NCBI GenBank assembly: GCA_012513915.1
Contig: JAAZBG010000159.1
Coordinates: forward strand, 1 to 60,772
Source: Fibrobacter sp.
Lineage (GTDB): Bacteria > Fibrobacterota > Chitinivibrionia > Chitinivibrionales > Chitinispirillaceae
Direction: 5' to 3'
Length of the DNA stretch: 60,772 nt
Part shown: one piece after another, positions 33,016 through 42,506 of the stretch
Position numbering within the stretch: position 1 is the stretch's first letter
How the letters are laid out: each line of letters opens with the position of its first letter
Program-made: the position numbers and the translations under genes
Notes under the pieces: generated by a model
What the model was told of the DNA's origin: nothing
Database searches by the model: none
What the model saw: the letters and a program-made list of their open reading frames with translations, nothing else

Positions 33016-34497
33016 ATGCATTACATAAGTACTCGCGGAAATTGCAATCCAGTCCGGTCCGCACAAGCGATCAATACAGGGATGGTTCCACAGGGTGGAC
33101 TCTTTGTTCCGGAATTTATTCCAAAAATTGATATTAACAGTATCAATGGTTCTTATCAGGAGATCGCCTATACGGTTCTTCGATCCCTTCTCACTGATTA
33201 TACCGATAGTGAAATCAACGATTGTATTGCACATGCATACAACAGCACTACCTTTGACAGTGACCAAATAGTTGATATTACAGGAATAGGCAACAATCGT
33301 TTCCTGATGGAATTATATCATGGACCGACAGCAGCTTTTAAAGATATGGCGCTGCAGATAATGCCGTATTTTCTCACCTATGCAAAAAAGAAGTCCGGAA
33401 ATTCTTTACATACTGTTATTCTTGTCGCGACATCCGGGGATACCGGTAAAGCAGCCCTTGAAGGATTTAAAAATATTGACGGGATCTCTGTAATCGTCTT
33501 TTATCCCAATGGTGGTGTCAGTGAAATTCAGCGGCTTCAGATGGACACCACGGATGGTTTGAATACACACGTAGTGTCGGTTCGCGGTAACTTTGATGAT
33601 TGTCAGACTGGTGTAAAAGAGATTTTCAGTGACCTTGAGCTGCGCGAACTTATCAGCAAAAATGACATCGAATTTTCATCAGCCAATTCGATTAACTGGG
33701 GTCGTTTATCTCCTCAGATTGTTTATTACTTTTATACATACAGCATCCTTGTAAAATCAGGAAGCATAAAATCCGGTGAGGCAATCGATTTTTGTGTTCC
33801 GACCGGTAACTTCGGTAACATTCTTGCAGGATACTACGCAAAAGAGATGAGCCTTCCCATTCGTAAACTTATCTGTGCATCAAATAAAAACAATGTACTG
33901 ACTGACTTTTTTTCAACGGGTACCTATAATCGCAAACGCGACTTTCACAAAACCATATCACCATCCATGGACATTCTTATCTCATCAAATCTTGAACGAT
34001 TTCTTTTTGAGATCAGCGGTCATGATGCAAAAGCAGTGACTGAATGGTATCACAACCTTGGAAGTACCGGATCATTTTCTGTTTCCAATTCTGTTAAGAA
34101 AACGATGGATTCAATTATCAGTGCCGGATGGGTTGACGAAACAGATGTACTGGATACAATCAATAAAACATATAAAGATCATGCAACGATAATAGATACG
34201 CATACCGCTGTCGGAGTAGCAGTAGCAGACAGACTCAGGACAGACTCGACTCCGGTCGTAATTGCATCAACTGCAAGTCCATATAAATTCAGTTGTGATG
34301 TTCTTAACGGAATGAGTGAAGCAGTAAACGCCGATGAATTTGCAGCAATTGAATCACTTTCGAAATTGAGCGGCAAGAAGATTCACAGAGCGGTTGACGG
34401 ATTACGGAGTCGTCAGGTACGCCATAACAAAGTAATCGATATTAACGAAATGAAAGAATGTGTCAAGAGCATCATTGCAGGATCAATTCGCAGGTAA
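33016..34497 (+). CDS. thrC: Threonine synthase
   Basis: PLP enzyme converting O-phosphohomoserine to threonine. The N-terminal YISTRGNCNPVRSAQAI, the PLP Lys109 in HGPTAAFKDMALQ, and the phosphate loop SGDTGKAALEGF are present. The length of 493 corresponds to the longer, bacterial/yeast-like class. It lies 75 bp after hom and is probably in the same operon. The next gene completes the pathway by supplying a homoserine-kinase candidate. Confidence 0.97.
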   Translation: MHYISTRGNCNPVRSAQAINTGMVPQGGLFVPEFIPKIDINSINGSYQEIAYTVLRSLLTDYTDSEINDCIAHAYNSTTFDSDQIVDITGIGNNRFLMELYHGPTAAFKDMALQIMPYFLTYAKKKSGNSLHTVILVATSGDTGKAALEGFKNIDGISVIVFYPNGGVSEIQRLQMDTTDGLNTHVVSVRGNFDDCQTGVKEIFSDLELRELISKNDIEFSSANSINWGRLSPQIVYYFYTYSILVKSGSIKSGEAIDFCVPTGNFGNILAGYYAKEMSLPIRKLICASNKNNVLTDFFSTGTYNRKRDFHKTISPSMDILISSNLERFLFEISGHDAKAVTEWYHNLGSTGSFSVSNSVKKTMDSIISAGWVDETDVLDTINKTYKDHATIIDTHTAVGVAVADRLRTDSTPVVIASTASPYKFSCDVLNGMSEAVNADEFAAIESLSKLSGKKIHRAVDGLRSRQVRHNKVIDINEMKECVKSIIAGSIRR

Positions 34498-34567
34498 TCC
34501 TGGTAACATTACCGGATAACCTCGTTTAATCAGGCAGCATGCAGACAATACAAGAGTAATTTACACT

Positions 34568-35746
34568 ATGAAAAAAAAATATATCATTCTTGTCGGCGAT
34601 GGAATGGCAGACAGACCGGTAGCATCACTTGACAACAGGACTCCGCTTGAATATGCACAAACGCCGGCAATGAATACACTTGCAAAAAGCGGGATAGTCC
34701 GTCTTGTTGCAACGGTGCCAGAAGGGTACCCCCCTGGCAGTGATGTCGCCAATCTTTCACTGATGGGATATGATCCACAGGTCTATTACAGCGGCCGGGC
34801 GCCCATTGAAGCAGCTAGTCTTGGTTTGCCGCTTTCTTCTGACGACACTGCATTCAGATGCAATCTTGTAAAGATTATCAATGAAACAATGATTGATTAT
34901 TCAGCCGGACATATTGACACGGGTAAAGCATCACGAATAATCAAGGCACTTGCAACGGAACTTGACGATGACTCGATACGGTTTTATCCAGGAATAAGCT
35001 ACCGTCATATTGTTGTTATCAAAAACTTTCCTGACGGGCTTACCTGTACACCTCCTCATGATATTACCGATACACCAACCACGCCTCATCTTCCACGCGG
35101 TAACGGTGCAGAGAAAATTCTTTCTCTTTTAAAAAAAGCAAGAACAGTCATACATGATTTTCATGCAGCTCATCCGGACTGCCTGACAGATGCAACAGAT
35201 ATCTGGCTATGGGGACAGGGGCGGGCGCTGCAGTTACCTCATTTGAAAGATCGTTTCGGACTAAACGGCTCAGTCATTTCGGCGGTTGATCTTGTGAGAG
35301 GTTTGGGTGTATTGGCAGGACTTACTGTCCGTTTGGTTGATGGTGCCACCGGGTATCTTGGAACAAATTATGCAGGAAAGGTGCAGGCTGCAATTGATGC
35401 ACTTAAAAATGAGGACTTTGTTTATTTACACGTTGAAGCTCCCGATGAAACATCTCATCAGGGTGACTTGCAAAAGAAGATCCAGGCAATTGAAGAATTC
35501 GACCATTACGTTGTCAAAGAAATAATGCATTACCAGAAAGAGCATCCGGAACTTACAATACTCGTCGCACCAGACCATGCAACACCCGTCTCATTAAAAA
35601 CACACTCATCAGAACCGGTTCCCTTTCTTGTATCAGGTTCATCAATCACTGCCGACAATTCATGTACCTACTGCGAATCATCGGCACAGGGAAAACCGAT
35701 CTATTCCGGACCGGAATTATTTGAACATTTTATTCGGGGTTTTTAA
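34568..35746 (+). CDS. iPGM-superfamily protein, proposed homoserine kinase (ThrB substitute)
   Basis: A 392-residue alkaline-phosphatase-fold protein of the archaeal-type cofactor-independent phosphoglycerate mutase group. Metal-binding Asp11 lies in ILVGDGMAD, and the phosphorylatable Ser58 lies in PGSDVANLSLMGYDP. VAPDHATP near residue 338 supplies further metal ligands. In bacteria, members next to hom and thrC form the subgroup annotated as 'proposed homoserine kinase', because a GHMP-type ThrB is missing there. The same context is seen here: hom-thrC precede it and no thrB is found. A phosphoglycerate mutase activity cannot be excluded. Confidence 0.87.
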   Translation: MKKKYIILVGDGMADRPVASLDNRTPLEYAQTPAMNTLAKSGIVRLVATVPEGYPPGSDVANLSLMGYDPQVYYSGRAPIEAASLGLPLSSDDTAFRCNLVKIINETMIDYSAGHIDTGKASRIIKALATELDDDSIRFYPGISYRHIVVIKNFPDGLTCTPPHDITDTPTTPHLPRGNGAEKILSLLKKARTVIHDFHAAHPDCLTDATDIWLWGQGRALQLPHLKDRFGLNGSVISAVDLVRGLGVLAGLTVRLVDGATGYLGTNYAGKVQAAIDALKNEDFVYLHVEAPDETSHQGDLQKKIQAIEEFDHYVVKEIMHYQKEHPELTILVAPDHATPVSLKTHSSEPVPFLVSGSSITADNSCTYCESSAQGKPIYSGPELFEHFIRGF

Positions 35747-35750
35747 GCAT

Positions 35751-37196
35751 ATGGCTCTACGACTTGTCGAAAAAACAACAACATTTGTTTTTGATGTTAT
35801 CGCAGTAAATGTGGCACTTTTTGCGACGGTATGGCTGCGTTACAAGTCCAACATATTTCCGGCAAGCTATGATCAGACTATCCAGTATGCATCATATATA
35901 ACCCCGGCAATCGTTATGACCAGCGCATGGATTCTTCTGTTTTTCTTTACAGGACTATATCGGGACTGGTATAAGGAATCACGAATTGATGAATTTTTTG
36001 TTGTTGCCCGGACTGTTATTATCGGCATGTTTTTTCTTCTTGTCATTACATCCGCACCACAGATTGTTGAGTTTGCACAAACAGGCAACCCCCGGATTCT
36101 TTTCACGCCGACAAAATTTCCTCTTTTGTTAACCTATGGTGGATGTATGCTGTTTTTTGCAACAACAAACCGCTTTACAATACACACAATACTGGCATTT
36201 CTTTTTGCAAAAGGAATCGCTGAAAACCGGGTATTGATCATTGGTGCAAACGATTCCGGTGCGTCGCTGATTAATGAACTTTCAAAATATCCACATCAGG
36301 GTTATAAAATTTCGGGATATATTGACAACAATGAAAGTCTTAAAAACAAGGACTTTCAGGGAACCCGGGTACTTGGAACCTACAGCGATATTCCGGATAT
36401 TGTCAAAAAAGAAAAAATCCACGGTTTAATCATTGCTCATGTCAGTGCATCCGCTGATGAAATTCTTAAAATTCTGGAACATTGCGGTGATCATCGCCTG
36501 GTTATCTACATGGTTCCAACACTCATGGATGTCATTACAGGCCACCTTAAGACGCATCAGATTTTTGGTGTACCGCTCATGGTTCTCTTACAGGATCATA
36601 TGCCTGCCTGGGAAGCTCAGATCAAGCGACTGATGGATATTATTGTTTCTATCAGCCTTCTTACGTTTGGTGCTCCGGTATGGCTGCTGACAGCACTTCT
36701 TATACGTTTGACATCACCAGGCCCGGCAGTTTACAGCCAGGTACGTGTTGGACAAAACGGTAAAAATTACACAATGTACAAATTCCGTTCAATGTATGTT
36801 GATGCCGAAAAACGGAGTGGTCCCCAGTGGGCTACAAAGAATGATCCCCGCATTACCCCGTTCGGGCGATTCGTGCGTAAAACCCGCCTTGACGAAATAC
36901 CGCAGTTTTACAATGTGCTTCGCGGCGAGATGAGTCTTGTCGGTCCCCGTCCTGAAAGGCCTGTGTTTGTCGAGAAATTAAAGGTGGAAATTCCATGGTA
37001 TGTACGGAGGATTAAAATGAAACCCGGCATTACCGGATGGGCACAGGTTAAGCATAAGTATGATGAATCGATTGAAGATGTAAAGCAGAAAGTATTGTAT
37101 GACTTATACTATTTTGAAAACATGTCAATACTTCTTGACATTAAGATACTCATCCGGACTATCCTGGTCGTGTTTACAGGAAAAGGCGCAAACTAA
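35751..37196 (+). CDS. Polyprenyl glycosylphosphotransferase (WbaP/WcaJ type) for exopolysaccharide initiation
   Basis: Inner-membrane enzyme that transfers a sugar-1-phosphate to undecaprenyl phosphate, the first step in exopolysaccharide or O-antigen synthesis. The frame is open from 35628, but the ATG at 35751 begins the membrane domain and lies 4 nt after the preceding stop. There are four or five membrane segments in the first 150 residues. A CoA-binding-like Rossmann domain follows (LIIGANDSGASLINEL), then a fifth helix and the catalytic bacterial sugar transferase domain: KRLMDIIVS, KFRSMYVDAE, RKTRLDEIPQFYNVLRGEM, SLVGPRPERP. The length is 481. It is likely coupled to the VanZ-like gene 12 bp on. 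Confidence 0.95.
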   Translation: MALRLVEKTTTFVFDVIAVNVALFATVWLRYKSNIFPASYDQTIQYASYITPAIVMTSAWILLFFFTGLYRDWYKESRIDEFFVVARTVIIGMFFLLVITSAPQIVEFAQTGNPRILFTPTKFPLLLTYGGCMLFFATTNRFTIHTILAFLFAKGIAENRVLIIGANDSGASLINELSKYPHQGYKISGYIDNNESLKNKDFQGTRVLGTYSDIPDIVKKEKIHGLIIAHVSASADEILKILEHCGDHRLVIYMVPTLMDVITGHLKTHQIFGVPLMVLLQDHMPAWEAQIKRLMDIIVSISLLTFGAPVWLLTALLIRLTSPGPAVYSQVRVGQNGKNYTMYKFRSMYVDAEKRSGPQWATKNDPRITPFGRFVRKTRLDEIPQFYNVLRGEMSLVGPRPERPVFVEKLKVEIPWYVRRIKMKPGITGWAQVKHKYDESIEDVKQKVLYDLYYFENMSILLDIKILIRTILVVFTGKGAN

Positions 37197-37208
37197 TGAC
37201 TCAGGAAT

Positions 37209-38189
37209 ATGACTCACATTCTATTACAAATTAAAAAAACATCTCCACTTTTAGGAGGTGCCTTTTTAATCATAATCGTTCTTCATCTTTTCCCGCTTGA
37301 TTTCTTTCAGTCATATATTCTCAACAGTGCATTTGAGAATCTTCTTCACCCCTACGGATTTGCATGTGTCGCAGCGTATCTGCTTTATGTCCTGTATCCA
37401 TCGGTTCAACATTCATCACGCAAACACAAAATAATTCTCGTACTATCAACAACCGTGTTTAGTGTCGGTATCGGTCTGGCTTCTGAAATTACCCAGCGCT
37501 ATTTCAACCGTGATGCATCACTTGAAGACTTGCTCAATGATACTCTCGGTTCTGTTGCCGGGGCACTTCTGTTTATAGCTATAACCAGGCATTCTTTTAT
37601 AAAAAATAAGTTGTTACGTCTGACAATTCTGCTTAGCGGGATTCTGATATTATTATCCACATCGGTGACATTTGCCAAAGTATCATTTGCTGTCTATTGT
37701 AGAAATCATCAGTATCCGGTACTCTTCGGATTTGAAAAACAATGGGAACAGACATTCATCGATGCCAAAAATTCGACGGTATCAATCGTAAACGACACTA
37801 CATTCAGAAGTGATAACAAAAGCAACCATTCACTCAGGGTCGACTTTCATGATCGTAGATTTTCCGGTGTCACCTTTTCGGATGTGTATCCCAACTGGTC
37901 TAAATCGGATACATTTTCATTCGCGCTTTATTCACTCTCGGATTCATCATACTCCCTTTTTATCCGAATTAACGACAGTGATCACACTAACGAATACGCT
38001 GACCGGTTTAACTCCAGAATTCAGGTCAATCCAGGGGAAAACCACTGCTCTTTTGCTATCAATGATATAGCAAACAGCCTTAAAACACGTACGATGAATT
38101 TAAACAGGGTTGAAACGATAATGCTATTTGGAAATAAAAGCAATTCAGGCAAATCAATATTACTCGATTCAATTCGCCTGAACCGTTAG
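37209..38189 (+). CDS. VanZ-like membrane protein with C-terminal carbohydrate-binding-like domain
   Basis: A 326-residue inner-membrane protein. Residues about 12-125 form a VanZ-type four-helix membrane domain, including LASEITQRYFNRDASLEDLLNDTLG with the conserved acidic/polar VanZ signature. Another membrane helix lies at 140-160. The remaining 165 residues lie outside the membrane and form a beta-sandwich resembling CIA30/CBM11 folds (SLRVDFHDRRFSGVTF ... SILLDSIRLNR). VanZ-CBM fusions of this kind are found near exosortase or exopolysaccharide loci; the function is unknown. It probably works with the upstream sugar transferase on polymer assembly or export. Confidence 0.82.
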   Translation: MTHILLQIKKTSPLLGGAFLIIIVLHLFPLDFFQSYILNSAFENLLHPYGFACVAAYLLYVLYPSVQHSSRKHKIILVLSTTVFSVGIGLASEITQRYFNRDASLEDLLNDTLGSVAGALLFIAITRHSFIKNKLLRLTILLSGILILLSTSVTFAKVSFAVYCRNHQYPVLFGFEKQWEQTFIDAKNSTVSIVNDTTFRSDNKSNHSLRVDFHDRRFSGVTFSDVYPNWSKSDTFSFALYSLSDSSYSLFIRINDSDHTNEYADRFNSRIQVNPGENHCSFAINDIANSLKTRTMNLNRVETIMLFGNKSNSGKSILLDSIRLNR

Positions 38190-38201
38190 TTCAATCTGCA
38201 A

Positions 38202-38399
38202 CTAACGTTTTACTCTTTTTACCCAGCCCATAGAGACGGTCAGAACAAAACCTGCAACGAACAATACCATTGAGGTGATCATTCCCCCAAATTGAGACAC
38301 TTCTGTATTACCATTAAATGTAAGTGTAATAGGAAAAGCAATCGCACCAGCACCCGTTACCAGAGAAGATACAAGCATGATGATTTTAGGAACTTTCAT
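38202..38399 (-). CDS. Small two-helix membrane protein of unknown function
   Basis: A 65-residue protein with two predicted membrane segments (about 6-24 and 36-57) and a basic end VKRVKR. The ATG at 38399 is preceded by AAAAGGAG, which supports real translation. No family is recognised. It converges on the VanZ-like gene with 12 bp between the stops. Confidence 0.65.
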   Translation of the reverse strand: MKVPKIIMLVSSLVTGAGAIAFPITLTFNGNTEVSQFGGMITSMVLFVAGFVLTVSMGWVKRVKR

Positions 38400-38574
38400 G
38401 TGGACTACTCCTTTTAAAGAACCAGCAATAGAATGTGTATAAAATATACAAGTAAAAGGAGAACCGGAACAGGTACATTTTAGGTACGCGTTATAAATTT
38501 AGCAAAAACATGTTGATATTTTGTAAAGACCGATACTATAATTAATCGTTTATTTTAAAATTTTCAGTTATTTA

Positions 38575-38691
38575 TCACTGCCATTGGCACTGCATGTACA
38601 TGCCGGTCCTGCTTTCGACAAGCCTGAGAACCTTCCAGCCATCAGGCCAGGCTGCCCCCACATCCATATTAAAATGTGCACCGGAGCCTGT
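38575..38691 (-). pseudogene. Fragment of an unidentified gene 3' end
   Basis: Directly after the stop of the epimerase gene the same frame (38-codon stretch) reads like protein: GAHFNMDVGAAWPDG, then WKVLRLVESRTGMY, ending MQCQWQ-stop at 38575. GC is higher than in the neighbouring AT-rich gap. There is no usable start with a ribosome-binding site; an internal ATG would give 27 residues. The likely origin is the C-terminal remnant of a lost gene. Confidence 0.4.
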
Positions 38692-38694
38692 TTA

Positions 38695-39690
38695 TCAATA
38701 GAGTGATTTGCCTCCGCAGTCTTTTGCCCAATCCTTAAGTGCTTCCTCGAGCGTATACCCGAATTTGAAGCCGGAATTCATCAATTTTAGCGATGAGATA
38801 TTTGTCGATTTTATCAGTTTTACGATTCTCTCGGGAACCAGTCCCATCTTTTTAATAAACGGCAGTGGAATGAGATTTACACATGCTGCACCGGCAGCAA
38901 TAATTTTAAATGGGATAACAATTTCAGGTGCTTTATATCCGAAGGCTTTTTTAAACGTTTGAACAATCTGTTTTATTGTTATTTTTTCAGGATAACAAAA
39001 ATTAAACAGGTATGAACCCGGTACCCTGTCAATCGACCCGACAATAAACGTACAGATGTCTTTTACATACAGACAGGCTTTAATCGTAGAGTCTCTGCCG
39101 GGATAGGCAAACAACCCCTTTTGAAGCGCATTTGCAATGCGGGTAAAATTACCACCTTCACCTTTTCCAAAGATCACCCCCGGCCGCAGTGTCATAAGAA
39201 CACGGGTTTCGGGTGCTTTATTGAACCACTCTCTGTGAATATATTCTGCGATTATTTTGGATGATCCATACGGGATCGCCGGCATTGGGATCAGCTCCTC
39301 ATTTTTTTCATCCTCTCCAGGTCCGTAAACAGATATCGACGACGTAAAGATTATCTTCTGACATCCTACGTTTTCAGCATATGCGCATATATTTTTTGCT
39401 CCATGAATATTTGCCTCAAAATATTCATGTGCCGGATGTCCGGGACTTGTATGAATCGCTGCGAGATTGACAATACAGTCAATAGTTCCATCAAAAAGTG
39501 TGATGTCAATTGGATTTCTGACATCACACTTGACATACACGATCCGCTTGTCATCCGGTAGTGATGTTCCAGGATGCCAGCACGGATTTTTTATATCTGC
39601 AAGGTATACTCTATCATACTTTTCAAGTAATAGCGGCGTTACATGCGTCCCTACAAAACCTGAACCGCCAAATACAACAACTGATTTCAT
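38695..39690 (-). CDS. NAD-dependent epimerase/dehydratase (extended SDR; 3-beta-HSD-like)
   Basis: A 331-residue extended short-chain dehydrogenase. The cofactor motif GGSGFVGT is at 8-15, Asp-Ile near 37 is the NAD acidic residue region, the catalytic Ser is in SSISVYG, and Tyr-x3-Lys is YGSSK at about 142. The combination LRPGVIFGKGEGGNFTRI and the late region with PLPFIKKMGLVPERIV resemble sterol-dehydrogenase/nucleoside-sugar epimerases of exopolysaccharide loci. The substrate is unknown. On the minus strand it follows the deacetylase gene after a gap of about 80 bp. Confidence 0.88.
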   Translation of the reverse strand: MKSVVVFGGSGFVGTHVTPLLLEKYDRVYLADIKNPCWHPGTSLPDDKRIVYVKCDVRNPIDITLFDGTIDCIVNLAAIHTSPGHPAHEYFEANIHGAKNICAYAENVGCQKIIFTSSISVYGPGEDEKNEELIPMPAIPYGSSKIIAEYIHREWFNKAPETRVLMTLRPGVIFGKGEGGNFTRIANALQKGLFAYPGRDSTIKACLYVKDICTFIVGSIDRVPGSYLFNFCYPEKITIKQIVQTFKKAFGYKAPEIVIPFKIIAAGAACVNLIPLPFIKKMGLVPERIVKLIKSTNISSLKLMNSGFKFGYTLEEALKDWAKDCGGKSLY

Positions 39691-39772
39691 GGATTAAATT
39701 CCTGTTTTTATTAAAATGATACTCAGGGGGAAATCCGGATTTCACCCTGTACGTTTTAAAATATATCACACA

Positions 39773-40669
39773 TCAGGATCGCTGCAATATATCTGTAAGT
39801 TTCATTGTCTGCCAGCTGATTTTTGCATCTGCAGTAGCAATATCAGAAAACTCAAAGGCATCCAGCAGTTTTTCAAATTTACTAAATGCAGTTTTAAGAC
39901 CATAATATGACTTGAATTTTCTCACAGCACTCAGTCCGTCAAGAACCGGTTGTTTGCTGTCAAAATCCCGTGGATGGAAATAGGTCATAACATATTCAGA
40001 CTGTCGCATAAACCGTTTAATCAGTGGATATGGTAAAAGCCTGAAATATCCACCTCCCGAAAAAATAATCCGCTTGCCAAAGAATGGAACCGTATTGATA
40101 GGAAACTCTTTGAGGTTTCCATATTCGGTCTCAACAATTACCGGTTTGTCAGTTCCGAAATTGTCGAAGCCTCCGTGTCCCCGCGGGGCCGGGAATATTG
40201 ATGAATCGAACTTAATGCCACATTCGACAAGAACATCCAAAGCCCAGGAATTATCACGGGTGATTGAAAACCCCGGAACCCTGTAACAGGTAACCGGCCG
40301 GCCTGTGATTCCCTGCAGCAGTCCAATCGACTTTTGCAAGTCATCACAAAACTCTTCTTTTGTCAATTCGTATGCCAGTTGATGATAGCAGGAGTGGCTG
40401 GCAATTTCGAATCCCCTGTCGCTGATTTTTTTTATTATTTCAGGATACCGCTCCGCCACCCATCCAACACAGAAAAACGTGGCCTTCTGTTTTCTCTTGC
40501 TGAGCAGATCAAGAATTCTATCGGTATTTTCGTGTATTCTGCACTCAAAAGCATCCCAACTGCCGACCGAACGGGTAGCATCAAAGTCAAGCAGATTAAA
40601 CCATTCCTCAATATCAAATGTCAATATATACACCGGTTTATTCATTATACCATCACTTTCATCATGCAC
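39773..40669 (-). CDS. Polysaccharide deacetylase, PEP-CTERM-locus subfamily (with DUF3473 tail)
   Basis: A carbohydrate esterase family 4 NodB fold. The metal/catalytic motif LTFDIEEWF is near residue 17, then ATFFCVGWVAERYPEII and EIASHSCYH, which carry the metal-binding His residues. YRVPGFS follows, and a DUF3473-type end with SGGGYFRLLPYPLIKR and YFHPRDFD. This subgroup typically accompanies exosortase and EPS genes of PEP-CTERM systems. It is thus a functional link to the three PEP-CTERM proteins at 3-7 kb. The start could be the ATG at 40669 or the Met at 40645 (MNKPVYIL), which fits the family better. It begins only 3 bp after the preceding gene. Confidence 0.93.
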   Translation of the reverse strand: MHDESDGIMNKPVYILTFDIEEWFNLLDFDATRSVGSWDAFECRIHENTDRILDLLSKRKQKATFFCVGWVAERYPEIIKKISDRGFEIASHSCYHQLAYELTKEEFCDDLQKSIGLLQGITGRPVTCYRVPGFSITRDNSWALDVLVECGIKFDSSIFPAPRGHGGFDNFGTDKPVIVETEYGNLKEFPINTVPFFGKRIIFSGGGYFRLLPYPLIKRFMRQSEYVMTYFHPRDFDSKQPVLDGLSAVRKFKSYYGLKTAFSKFEKLLDAFEFSDIATADAKISWQTMKLTDILQRS

Positions 40670-40672
40670 CGT

Positions 40673-42505
40673 TTACCTGCTCGAAAAAGAAAATCGCAGA
40701 AGAACGGTATTTGTAGCGAGATCAACAACAGCATCCTTGTTCGTTGGCTGCTTCAGTACGTAGCTGAATTCATAATCAAGCGTTACACCACGGGCAATCT
40801 GCCAACTTAGAATTGTATTTATATTAAAATCCGGCTTTGTCAGTCGATTTTCGGGATATAATGGTACAAAAACCTTTAACTCTGCACCGGCAGTTCCAAA
40901 CCGGCCGACCCGCAGATTGGCAGATATCTGCCCAAGCGGTCCAAGCTCAAAAATCTCTGTTTTCTTTTCGTAACGAAGTAATACACTTTTATCAATTAAT
41001 CGTGCCACTGCGCGGTCTGATGTATCATAATTAATTTTACTGCCGGAAATCTCTGTATATTTTTCGGGGAATCCGGAATATGAACTTCCTGCGCCCAGTC
41101 TGATTGCAATATCCATAAGATTCAAATTCAGAGCATCGATGTTGACTCCGCCACCGACATCAAAGGTAACCGGACTAAAAGAGGGATTGAGCCGATGAAC
41201 TGCACTTGAATCGATTTCAGTTGTTGTCCTTACCGAATCATCAGTGAGAATAAGAAATAATTCCTTATCACCCCGCCGTATATCTTTCGTAAGCAGGTTC
41301 GTTTTAGCCTCTACAGATCCGTAGGGGCCAAGCCATTGAAAGAACCGCCAGATAAACAAGGTGCGTACTTTAAAATCATCAGTTGCGCTCATTATCGACC
41401 ATGATGATGATGATGATGCCTGCTTTACAACATTAAAACCTTCATTAAGCGAGATGGTTGTTTCCCATTCCAGAGGATTTTTATGATAGCGTATCCAGGT
41501 GCTTGAATTAAGATTCAGGAGTGATGAATAGTCCGATTTCCGGTCATCTTTTTTGTCAACATTATTTACAAATTGAATATTGCCACCTACCGACCCGCCG
41601 AATTTCCAGTTTGATGTAATCTTTCTGCCCGATGCCACATCTACATTGCCCCCCCCAAGAATCACGAGATCTTCAGGGCGCTGAATCAAAACGATTCTCG
41701 ACAATTCTCCCGGCATTAACCGAACAGTTATGAAATTTTTGAGCGTATTATAACTTTCACCACGTCCGAGAATCTTGTATAGACCCGGTTTTAAAATCCA
41801 TGTTTTAACGGTTTCCCCTAATGATACATCAGCACCATATCCACGACCAAACGATTCGAATCCATCAATGCGTACAAGCTCATATTCGCCTTTAATTGAA
41901 GCAGCATTTGTATCAATTGTTTCGATAATCAAACCAGCCCAATGGGGAATCACCGGCATAGTACGGAATTCCACGACCTCCACTTTTCGGACAATCCGCT
42001 GCTTATGTGTACCACTTCCAAGCATGACATAATAAGAACCGGGTTCAAGCGGATAGGTTACTCCGGTTTCCCCACCCCCTACTGACACTCCCATAGAGTC
42101 AAGTATTTCGATATCCGGCTCCTTATGAAGTTGTGTCATCCGGGGAATAAAGATACCACCCTTGCCCATCGGTACGATAGTATTATCCTTTGACATTTGA
42201 TCGGTAAGTGATGGTGCGTCCCAGGTACTCGCCGCCTTGTCATACCAGAGTGTCACCGAACGCAGCGTATCTTTTGCTCCTTTTCGTATAGTGTCCTGAA
42301 CAAGTGTTTTTCTTAAGACATGATCTGTAATTTCCTCACCAGGAAGAGCCGGCGGCAGTTCAGCCCGCAGAGTATGACACAAAAGAAGAACAGGTAGTAT
42401 GACAAGACACAAACGCAACAACGTATCAGGTTTTGGTATATTGATAAAATACGAAATAATCCGTCGGTGATCATTATGTATAGGGCTACGATATCGCGTA
42501 TTCAT
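40673..42505 (-). CDS. Predicted outer-membrane barrel protein of the Mla-like operon
   Basis: A 610-residue exported protein. It has a long basic n-region, a hydrophobic core, and a probable cleavage after CHTLRA (about residue 48). Residues 90-290 hold two or three similar beta-rich modules, each ending in LxPGxYxxLGxG (LEPGSYYVMLGSG, LKPGLYKILGRG). From about 300 onward the pattern is alternating amphipathic strands with aromatic belts, closing with NTVLLRFSFSS, as in beta-barrels. It is the last gene of the mlaE-mlaF-mlaD-lipoprotein series, its ATG one base after the previous stop, so it is a candidate outer-membrane partner. No named family is recognised. Confidence 0.75.
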   Translation of the reverse strand: MNTRYRSPIHNDHRRIISYFINIPKPDTLLRLCLVILPVLLLCHTLRAELPPALPGEEITDHVLRKTLVQDTIRKGAKDTLRSVTLWYDKAASTWDAPSLTDQMSKDNTIVPMGKGGIFIPRMTQLHKEPDIEILDSMGVSVGGGETGVTYPLEPGSYYVMLGSGTHKQRIVRKVEVVEFRTMPVIPHWAGLIIETIDTNAASIKGEYELVRIDGFESFGRGYGADVSLGETVKTWILKPGLYKILGRGESYNTLKNFITVRLMPGELSRIVLIQRPEDLVILGGGNVDVASGRKITSNWKFGGSVGGNIQFVNNVDKKDDRKSDYSSLLNLNSSTWIRYHKNPLEWETTISLNEGFNVVKQASSSSSWSIMSATDDFKVRTLFIWRFFQWLGPYGSVEAKTNLLTKDIRRGDKELFLILTDDSVRTTTEIDSSAVHRLNPSFSPVTFDVGGGVNIDALNLNLMDIAIRLGAGSSYSGFPEKYTEISGSKINYDTSDRAVARLIDKSVLLRYEKKTEIFELGPLGQISANLRVGRFGTAGAELKVFVPLYPENRLTKPDFNINTILSWQIARGVTLDYEFSYVLKQPTNKDAVVDLATNTVLLRFSFSSR

Positions 42506-42506
42506 A

